This document shows, in pieces, positions 55,796-62,547 of a DNA stretch of 64,000 nucleotides. Position numbers and translations under genes: made by a program. The notes under the pieces are model-generated. The model worked only from the letters and a program-made list of their open reading frames with translations, was not told the DNA's origin and did not search any database. Source of the stretch: JABMPO01 sp964539785 (GTDB lineage: Bacteria; Fidelibacterota; Marinisomatia; Marinisomatales; TCS56); the NCBI GenBank assembly GCA_964539785.1, contig CAZIJQ010000002.1:1-64000 (forward strand), given 5' to 3'. Numbering within the stretch: position 1 is the stretch's first letter; each line of letters starts with the position of its first letter.

Positions 55796-56422
55796 TTATA
55801 ATTGTTTAACCCGTTCCACAGCGCTGGCAGCATCAAAGGCATAGGCATCGGCTCCAATTTCAGCGGCAAACTCTTCTGATGCCGGAGCTCCACCCACGAT
55901 TACTTTAATCTGATCTTTCAATTTTTTTTGCTTGAGTAATTCTACCACATTATTCATCACTGGCATAGTCGTAGTCAGCAATGCCGACATACCAATAATT
56001 CCGGCTTTTTCGTTAATTGCTGTTTCCACAAATTTTTCCGGGCTGACATCCTTACCCAAGTCGATCACTTCAAATCCGGCTCCTTTAAGCATGATTCCCA
56101 CCAGATTTTTTCCTATATCGTGCAAGTCCCCCTTGACGGTACCAATGACGACCTTACCCAATCCGGACTGCTCTGCCAGGGTCAGCAACGGTTTTAATAA
56201 TTCCATTCCGGCCTGCATGGCGCGGGCTGCCAGAAGAACATCAGGAAGAAAAATTTCATGTGCTCTGAATTTTTCGCCAATAACATCCATTCCGGCAATT
56301 AAGGCCTGGTTTAATATTTGAGTTGCCGGTACCCCATTTTTCAAAGCTTGCTCAGTCAGGTCATGTACAGATTTGTCTTCCCCTTTTTCGAGTAAATCCG
56401 CAATCTGATTCAAGATTTCCAT
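55796..56422 (-). CDS. corrinoid (B12-binding) methyl-carrier protein
   Basis: 208-residue MtbC/MttC/MtgC-type corrinoid protein. The N-terminal helical cap (residues 1-90, with VLLAARAMQAGMELL) is followed by a Rossmann-like B12 domain with the base-off ligand motif D-x-H-x-x-G in GTVKGDLHDIGKNLV (shorter core DLHDIG). It carries the methyl group between a methyl-donor enzyme and an acceptor enzyme. AAGGATTGAACA precedes the ATG. It lies between the activation-domain gene and the homocysteine methyltransferase. Confidence 0.92.
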   Translation of the reverse strand: MEILNQIADLLEKGEDKSVHDLTEQALKNGVPATQILNQALIAGMDVIGEKFRAHEIFLPDVLLAARAMQAGMELLKPLLTLAEQSGLGKVVIGTVKGDLHDIGKNLVGIMLKGAGFEVIDLGKDVSPEKFVETAINEKAGIIGMSALLTTTMPVMNNVVELLKQKKLKDQIKVIVGGAPASEEFAAEIGADAYAFDAASAVERVKQL

Positions 56423-56433
56423 TGTTCAATCCT

Positions 56434-57138
56434 TTAGTCATTAAGTGATTTCAGTCGACTATAGCATGAGTATGTACGACAAACGCGACAGAAAGAAAAA
56501 TTCGGTTTAAAAATGTGTATATCCGCCTCGCCAGCAATTAAAACACCGGTAACGGATTTTATTGGTTCCATTAAAAAGCTATCATTCAATATTATTCCGA
56601 TTGTTTCCGGTTTCAGGTAACGAAATAATTTTTTCTGACCGCTAATATGCCAGCCACAATAACCGGGACTATAACTCAATACTTTAATAGAATCATCCTG
56701 ATTAGCGAAGGAAGCTTCATGATATTGTTTTTCCATCATTCCGGCGGCATTATCCGCCGCCAGCGAAGCAACTGTATCCAAAGTATATCCCAGGGCAATG
56801 TCATTGGAACCCACCAGTTCTGCAATCAGATTACTGACTTCGGCCCCCATTGTTATAGCAAACAAGGCCAGACGATCAGCATCAGGATAGATTCCACTTA
56901 AAGGAGCACTATTATCATTTTCTCCTTCACCAATAAAAATATCAGCAAATTCAGCATTTGTCAGTTCCTGTCGGATACCAATTGGTTGAGCCACTGCCGT
57001 GAAATTTTTCCGAGCTGTTTCGATCAAATTCATAACTTTGGATGAAATAGAATGGTCTTCCTTGACTCCCTGTTGTTTTAGAACTTCCTTAACTTCGGGC
57101 AATATTTCTGAAACTGCTATTGGAATGGGAACTATCAT
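56434..57138 (-). CDS. stand-alone methionine synthase activation domain protein
   Basis: 234-residue protein similar to the C-terminal AdoMet-binding activation domain of MetH (PF02965-like), which re-methylates inactivated cob(II)alamin. The pattern YSPGYCGWHISGQKKLF and IGIILNDSFLMEPIKSVTG (shown in parts) matches the family. It ends with a cysteine cluster FCRVCRTYSCYSR (C-x2-C-x4-C), which may bind a metal or Fe-S cluster. Start overlaps the MttB-like stop by one base (TAATG), so the two are coupled. RamA, the usual reactivator of MttB systems, is not in the window. Confidence 0.82.
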   Translation of the reverse strand: MIVPIPIAVSEILPEVKEVLKQQGVKEDHSISSKVMNLIETARKNFTAVAQPIGIRQELTNAEFADIFIGEGENDNSAPLSGIYPDADRLALFAITMGAEVSNLIAELVGSNDIALGYTLDTVASLAADNAAGMMEKQYHEASFANQDDSIKVLSYSPGYCGWHISGQKKLFRYLKPETIGIILNDSFLMEPIKSVTGVLIAGEADIHIFKPNFSFCRVCRTYSCYSRLKSLND

Positions 57139-58595
57139 TACACTAAGGCTGGAAATTTGTGCTGACCATATTTTCCAGCTTCATTTTTCATTCGTTCCCG
57201 TAAATCATTTTTAACTGATTCAGGTAGTGTGGATGGGGTATAATTTAATAGCATTCGATCCACTTCACCGGCAGCTCTACTCCCTAAATTTGTGCTGCCT
57301 TCTTCAATCCAGCGTGGTCGATTCGCCCGATCTATCACAGCGCCCGGGAAATAATGTTCCCTACGCAAATGCTTCCGGGTGTGATTTGATATCAGCAGGT
57401 GCTCATCACGCAATAACTCCTCTAAGATGAGAACAGCAGGAAAGTCGTCCCGCGGTGTAATACCGGCTACCATTCGCAGACACATCCCGGCAATTTCATT
57501 ATCCAAAACTAATTTTTCCAGGCTTTGGCAACTTTCAAAATCCAGCATTCCCGGTCCGGAAATATTATTGATGCCAGATAAGGCCGCCAGGGTAGCTCCA
57601 ATTCCTGTCTCCAGACCAGCCTGAGCATCCAGAATCTTAGCATCGCTGAGGGCAATGTAGGCCTGGGTCGGCAAACCAAGGCGTGTACCGATTTCGTTAT
57701 TGGCACAGTCAATCATCATTGTCTCGATTGCTCCCATAGGAGTTGTCTCATAACGCACATCGAAAACAGCCGGTGAACCACCCCATAAAACCGGAGTTCC
57801 GGGGTTTGCTAATTGACTGATTACCAGACCGCTGAGTGTTTCAGCAGCATGTTGAATGATTGACCCGGTTAATGTAACCGGAGCGACAAATCCCGATAAT
57901 GGCATGGAAATAAATTCCACTGGAATTGAGTAACGGGCACAATCCACCAGGTTTTGCGAGGTAACATCACTCCACTTCAATGGTGATGTAGGGCAGCAGG
58001 AAAAGATAGTAAGCGGTTTTTCTTTTAAGGCTCGCTCAGAACCGCGGACTGCCAGTTGTAAATCCTTCATCACTTCAAATGCTTCGATGGTAAAGGCGCC
58101 TGTTACCACCGGCTTTTCTCCATACAACAAGCTCAAATAAAGCCGATAACTATCCGATATTTTTTCATGCACATCAGCCGGTATGAAAGCCGTACTCTGG
58201 GATGCGATATTATCAAGCTGGCTAATAATTTTCACATATTTGATATAATCATTAGTGTTGGGTTTTCGAATTTTCTGTGTCTTATGATCAAATATATTCA
58301 AGGCTGCTGATCCGGGAGTAAAATGAACTTTATCTCCGGAAAAATCATGGGTTTGTTGACCCAGCACATCATAAAGTGAAAACGATGATACTGCTGAATC
58401 CAGGGCAGTGTTTATTAACTGTTCAGGTATATAAGCCCTGGATTTTTCCATGTCGATCCGGGCACCATGATCTGCCAGCATCGCAAGAATTTCCGAATTG
58501 TTTATCTCTACGCCCAAAGAATCTAGAATGAGATAACTTTCAGCAATTATTTTTGATACAAGTTCGGGCGCTAAAAAATTCACTTTTGGCCGCAT
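57138..58595 (-). CDS. MttB-superfamily methyltransferase (non-pyrrolysine)
   Basis: 485-residue trimethylamine methyltransferase-family protein that would transfer a methyl group from a quaternary amine or similar donor to the corrinoid protein. The gene is read through without an in-frame amber, so it lacks pyrrolysine and belongs with MtgB-like members such as glycine betaine methyltransferases. Landmarks: VEINNSEILAMLADHGA, HFTPGSAALNIFD, VLWGGSPAVFD, ALSDAKILDAQAGLE and GPGMLDFESC. Strong AAGGAGAAAATA before the ATG. First gene of the corrinoid operon. The substrate is not determined by sequence. Confidence 0.9.
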   Translation of the reverse strand: MRPKVNFLAPELVSKIIAESYLILDSLGVEINNSEILAMLADHGARIDMEKSRAYIPEQLINTALDSAVSSFSLYDVLGQQTHDFSGDKVHFTPGSAALNIFDHKTQKIRKPNTNDYIKYVKIISQLDNIASQSTAFIPADVHEKISDSYRLYLSLLYGEKPVVTGAFTIEAFEVMKDLQLAVRGSERALKEKPLTIFSCCPTSPLKWSDVTSQNLVDCARYSIPVEFISMPLSGFVAPVTLTGSIIQHAAETLSGLVISQLANPGTPVLWGGSPAVFDVRYETTPMGAIETMMIDCANNEIGTRLGLPTQAYIALSDAKILDAQAGLETGIGATLAALSGINNISGPGMLDFESCQSLEKLVLDNEIAGMCLRMVAGITPRDDFPAVLILEELLRDEHLLISNHTRKHLRREHYFPGAVIDRANRPRWIEEGSTNLGSRAAGEVDRMLLNYTPSTLPESVKNDLRERMKNEAGKYGQHKFPALV

Positions 58596-58904
58596 TATTT
58601 TCTCCTTAATCCGAAAATGACTAACTCAATATTCAGGCACTGTGTTTAAACGTCTAAATCCTCCAAAAGGGAGTGGAATATAAGAAATCCAATTCAAATG
58701 TTATATTAAGTATTTGACTATAAAAATGGGCGGTACCGCCAAATATCAATTTCGTCCTGTTAATCAATATTCAATTATATCGATTAAAAATTCAGGCCAA
58801 TTAAAATATATTAATGATTCCAATTAGTGCCATGGCGTGAGAATTACTATAAATCATCGATATCTGGCCTAGTTAATATTTTTATTGGATTATACTTCGT
58901 CAGA
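58596..58904. other. 309-base region upstream of the corrinoid operon
   Basis: No gene is supported. It contains a perfect 12-bp palindrome GGCGGTACCGCC at 58729-58740, about 135 bases before the MttB-like start, which may be an operator. The rest is AT-rich and likely carries the operon promoter. No cobalamin-riboswitch elements were recognised. Confidence 0.5.
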
Positions 58905-59321
58905 TTATTTTTTATACTTTATCAATATACTATGCCAGCGCTCGAGATCTCTGGTTGATGAATTAACCGCATCAATAAGTTTCCGTACATGAAATGGTTT
59001 TAAAAAATAATTATCAAATCCAACAGCTCGGGCTTTCCGCAAATCAAACAATTCACCGTAACCGGTTATAGCATAAATATAGGCCACCGGGTTACTGTCT
59101 TTAATAATTTTACATAATTCTATTCCAGACATACCTGGCAATTTCAAATCCAGAAAAAACATATAAATTTTTTGGTGCTTTAATATATTAAGGGCTTCAT
59201 CGGCGGTTCCTGCCACATGCACTTTATAGCCTTCATTAACAAAAGCTGTTCTTAAGATTTCCTGTATTGCCAAATCGTCATCTACAACCAGGATGGATTT
59301 TAATGAGTCTTGAAAAATCAT
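58905..59321 (-). CDS. single-domain response regulator
   Basis: 138-residue CheY/Spo0F-like receiver domain without an output domain. Acidic pocket in SILVVDDDLAI, phospho-acceptor Asp in MFFLDLKLPGMSG, Thr in AITGYG and Lys in FLKPFHV. The ATG at 59321 is preferred over an upstream TTG at 59384; no clear ribosome site exists for either. No histidine kinase is nearby. It may act as a phosphotransfer protein or bind a partner directly. Confidence 0.85.
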   Translation of the reverse strand: MIFQDSLKSILVVDDDLAIQEILRTAFVNEGYKVHVAGTADEALNILKHQKIYMFFLDLKLPGMSGIELCKIIKDSNPVAYIYAITGYGELFDLRKARAVGFDNYFLKPFHVRKLIDAVNSSTRDLERWHSILIKYKK

Positions 59322-59470
59322 ATTTAAATTTATTGAATTATTAATTAACCAAAGCGAATTTAGGTTATGTAGGTCAAAATTCAATTATTATTTCTAGAAT
59401 TAATACCGAATAATTGTAATCTACTAATCAAACGACATCATCCACAGATACAGCCAATAGGATATTAGGT

Positions 59471-59505
59471 AACCTTCCAGGACTTAAAAAAAGACCTGGA
59501 AGGTT
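59471..59505. terminator. hairpin after the MmgE/PrpD gene
   Basis: Perfect 11-bp stem AACCTTCCAGG / CCTGGAAGGTT around a 13-base loop. It lies 15 bases beyond the minus-strand stop at 59520. The T-tract on the minus strand is in the loop rather than after the stem, so termination is likely but atypical. Confidence 0.6.
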
Positions 59506-59519
59506 TTCATCGAATTAAA

Positions 59520-60959
59520 TCAAATCGTAACTACCATCTGACCCATGAAGTCGCGGGCGCTCATGGTTTCGCAATTGAAGATTGTATCTTTCAACTGACT
59601 CAGCTCTTCTTCATTGAAAAGACCAGCCGCCAGAGAATTGAACTTATTCTCCAAATCTGCCATGGTCATGGGTTCACGGGGATCGCCCTTGGGATATTCC
59701 AGGTATTCGGAATAATCCTTACCATCATTAGTGGTAACAACAACCCTGGAAGGTTGCTTGGCCGGGAACATCTTTTCAAATTCCTGCGAGGGCTCACCCA
59801 CAATTTTATCAATCACTTCAAAAATTCTGGGATCATTCAATTTTTCATCTGAAAATGAGTCAGTCGTAATTTTCTTATCCACCATGGCCGCTGCCAGGCA
59901 ATAGGGCAGCGAATGATCAGCCGTTTCCCTTGATTCAGGACGGTACTTGGTCGGATCGAATAAAATATCGTAAGCCTGGGCAAAACAAGTTACCTTAACT
60001 TCCTTAATATCCGTGTATTCCAGGTTATTATTGATCATGGCTTTGAGCAAACAGGATATATGCGTATGGGTTAGCGCTTCCGTTGGAAAAGCTTTCATGC
60101 CACATTCCAGAATTTTGAAATCCTTGCCCAGGTTACCAACCAATGCATCCACATCCCAACTCCAGGATGAGATACCATCACGGCCTTCCATATCGGTTGG
60201 TTTGATCAATTCTTCTTTGGCATCCCAACCGATGAAGGCATCCATGAAACCTTCTTTCCCTTCGAAGACTTTCTCAGTACCGGAATAGCCTTTCTGGGCC
60301 ATTAGTGCGGCGAATACGCCCGACTGAACTGCCATGGGATCGACGGTGTTTTTCATCATCGTGAGTTTACCAGCAGTGGGACAGCCAATTGTATGGTTAT
60401 GGCAACCGGAAATACCGATGGCATTCACCATCTCATCAACGGTCAGACCAAGAATTTTACCGGCCACGATCGGTGACACGAACTGGGTCAGGGTGCCGTG
60501 ATGCCATTTCCGTTCGCGCACACCGGGTTTGGCAAATAGACACATACGCTGTTCGAATTCATAAGCCAGTACAATCGCCACGATCACATCCTTCATGGAG
60601 GCGTTAACTTTTTCCGCCATCGTTAGCGCTGCTGGGATAATATCACTGGGATGACTCGGGTCATCTTTCCAATAGATGTCGTTGAAATCCAGAGCTCGGA
60701 TCATCAAGGAATTCACCAGAGTGGCATTGACGGCTGGAATTTCATCGCCAAAACCGATGACAGTAGCCTCTTCCCTGCCACCCATTTCCTCATAAATTTC
60801 ATGGATGGTGTTCACATCCAAGGTATGCATACTACCGAAAGCGCAACCAAATGAATCATACAGGTAACGTTTGACCTCCGTAATTACTTCCGGAGGTAGA
60901 TCTTCGTATTTTAAGTCAACGGCAAATTCAGCTATCTGCCGGGATATGGATTTACTCAT
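59520..60959 (-). CDS. MmgE/PrpD family protein
   Basis: 479-residue cytoplasmic enzyme of the MmgE/PrpD family, which includes 2-methylcitrate dehydratase, cis-aconitate decarboxylase and iminodisuccinate epimerase. The fold is indicated by ALDFNDIYWKDDPSHPSD, MNSLMIRALDFND-type start of the helical domain, GISGCHNHTIGCPT and a second lid domain. AGGAATTGTT precedes the ATG. It follows the dehydrogenase and hydratase on the same strand and may process a tricarboxylic acid related to their substrates. Which reaction cannot be decided. Confidence 0.85.
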   Translation of the reverse strand: MSKSISRQIAEFAVDLKYEDLPPEVITEVKRYLYDSFGCAFGSMHTLDVNTIHEIYEEMGGREEATVIGFGDEIPAVNATLVNSLMIRALDFNDIYWKDDPSHPSDIIPAALTMAEKVNASMKDVIVAIVLAYEFEQRMCLFAKPGVRERKWHHGTLTQFVSPIVAGKILGLTVDEMVNAIGISGCHNHTIGCPTAGKLTMMKNTVDPMAVQSGVFAALMAQKGYSGTEKVFEGKEGFMDAFIGWDAKEELIKPTDMEGRDGISSWSWDVDALVGNLGKDFKILECGMKAFPTEALTHTHISCLLKAMINNNLEYTDIKEVKVTCFAQAYDILFDPTKYRPESRETADHSLPYCLAAAMVDKKITTDSFSDEKLNDPRIFEVIDKIVGEPSQEFEKMFPAKQPSRVVVTTNDGKDYSEYLEYPKGDPREPMTMADLENKFNSLAAGLFNEEELSQLKDTIFNCETMSARDFMGQMVVTI

Positions 60960-60976
60960 AACAATTCCTATTAGTT

Positions 60977-61076
60977 AACCACAGATTACACAGATTTTCA
61001 CTGATTTTATTGCTTAATCTTTGAATTAGAACATTCTTTAAATAATGTTCTGTGTAATCAGTGCAATCTGTGGTTT
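60977..61076. repeat. intergenic repeat, copy A
   Basis: Begins AACCACAGATTACACAGA and ends with the complementary GCAATCTGTGGTTT, forming an imperfect inverted repeat of about 100 bp. It fills the gap between the dehydrogenase and MmgE/PrpD genes. Related to copies B and C. Confidence 0.7.
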
Positions 61077-61083
61077 CAATTTC

Positions 61084-62280
61084 TTAAAGTTTGGCGATGA
61101 TTGCGTCAGCCATTTCAATGGTAGAAGCGGCACCTTTTTCTATCACATCGGAACGACCAACCATTTTAGCCATATCATAAGTCCTGACTTTGCCTTCTGC
61201 CACAATTTCAGCAACTGCTTTCCTGATCTTCGTAGCAATTTCCTGTTCATCGATGAAATCAAGCATCATGCAGGCCGATTCGATCATGGCAATCGGATTG
61301 ACGATTGAGACGGGATAATCGGCATATTTAGGAGCGCTGCCGTGGGTAGGCTCGAAAACGCCAATACCAGTTTCGGGATTATACTGGGCGCTGCAGGCAA
61401 AACCAAGCCCACCAATCAGTCCCGCAAAGCCATCGGATACAATATCACCGAACATATTACCGGCCACGATTACGCCATAATTTTCCGGATTCTTGGTTAG
61501 CCACATCATCTGGGCGTCGATATTGGTATTCCAGACTTCGATCTCAGGGAAATCGGATTTCTGAATCTGCTGGGCCATCTTGTACATCATACCTGATGTT
61601 TCGCGAATAACATTCGGTTTTTCGCAAACGGTCACTGATTTGTAACCATTTTTTTTAGCGTGTTCAAAGGCTGCCCGCAGAATTCTTTCAGTAGCTTTCT
61701 TAGTAAATATTCTGGTTGAAACGGAGAGTTCCTCGACCGGAGTGTCACCGAAATTCTTCATAAATTTGGGATGGGTCATGAGGGCATCGTGAACCTGTGC
61801 CGGCGGATTACTCCATTCGACGCCACCATAAAGTCCTTCGGTATTCTGCCGAAAAATGGCGACATCCACTTCCGGTTCCTCGACCGTGTCCTCGGGACCT
61901 CTTCGGATAAAGTTCAGCGGATTGCCTTTATAAGTCCGGCAGGGGCGCAGGCAGATATCCAGACCAAAATGCTGGCGCAGGCCAACGATCGGACTTGAAT
62001 ACACTAGTTCCTGTTCCTTCAATTCTGGTCCTAACTCTTCGAATGCTTCGTCTTTGGGTTTAGAGGTGATTGCACCAAAAAGGCCAATCTTATGTTCCGC
62101 AATCAAATCCAAGGTTCGCTGAGGTAAGGGATTACCTTCATTGCACCAGAATTCCCAGCCGATATCGCCTTCTACATAATTTGCTTCAAACCCGGCGGCT
62201 TCCAACACACGGATGGTCTCTTCCAACACAACCTTGCCAATGCCATCTCCGGGTAGAGCTACAATTGTTCGTTTAGCCAT
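61084..62280 (-). CDS. homoisocitrate/isocitrate-type dehydrogenase
   Basis: 398-residue NAD(P)-dependent beta-decarboxylating dehydrogenase. LPGDGIGKVVLEE at the N-terminus, substrate helix YSSPIVGLRQHFGLD, LRPCRTYKGNP, DVAIFRQNTEGLYGG, and the aspartate loop NMFGDIVSDGFAGLIGGLG. The YSSPIV-x-LR segment resembles yeast homoisocitrate dehydrogenase (Lys12), and the gene next to it encodes a Lys4-type homoaconitase, so homoisocitrate is favoured over isocitrate or isopropylmalate. This is by motif memory. AAGGAA precedes the ATG. Confidence 0.85.
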   Translation of the reverse strand: MAKRTIVALPGDGIGKVVLEETIRVLEAAGFEANYVEGDIGWEFWCNEGNPLPQRTLDLIAEHKIGLFGAITSKPKDEAFEELGPELKEQELVYSSPIVGLRQHFGLDICLRPCRTYKGNPLNFIRRGPEDTVEEPEVDVAIFRQNTEGLYGGVEWSNPPAQVHDALMTHPKFMKNFGDTPVEELSVSTRIFTKKATERILRAAFEHAKKNGYKSVTVCEKPNVIRETSGMMYKMAQQIQKSDFPEIEVWNTNIDAQMMWLTKNPENYGVIVAGNMFGDIVSDGFAGLIGGLGFACSAQYNPETGIGVFEPTHGSAPKYADYPVSIVNPIAMIESACMMLDFIDEQEIATKIRKAVAEIVAEGKVRTYDMAKMVGRSDVIEKGAASTIEMADAIIAKL

Positions 62281-62296
62281 TTCAATTTCCTTATTT

Positions 62297-62426
62297 AACC
62301 ACTAATTACACAAATTTCACTGATTTGTTTTGCGTATTTATTGGTTTGTTTACTTTATTCAATTTTTTTCTATGTAATCTGCCTGCCCAACGTAGTTGCA
62401 ACGCAGTTGGGTGAATTCAGTGGTTT
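62297..62426. repeat. intergenic repeat, copy B, with nested insertion
   Basis: Begins AACCACTAATTACACAAAT and ends TCAGTGGTTTT, similar to copy C, but the right arm is split by about 31 bp (62381-62411) that are themselves palindromic (CCCAAC..TTGCAA..GTTGGG). Confidence 0.7.
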
Positions 62427-62449
62427 TCTTTTTCTTAATCAATCTATTT

Positions 62450-62547
62450 AACCACTAATTACACAAATTTCACTGATTTATTTTGCGCATTTATTGATTT
62501 GTCTATTTTATTCAAATTTTCTGTGTAATCCGTGAAATCAGTGGTTT
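62450..62547. repeat. intergenic repeat, copy C
   Basis: Begins AACCACTAATTACACAAAT and ends GAAATCAGTGGTTT. It is the closest relative of copy B and lies directly against the stop codon of the homoaconitase gene; its last bases overlap that stop. Confidence 0.7.

Noticed and set aside
57138..58595. Pyrrolysine (in-frame amber) in the MttB-like gene
   Set aside because: The frame is continuous over the full family length, with no TAG inside.
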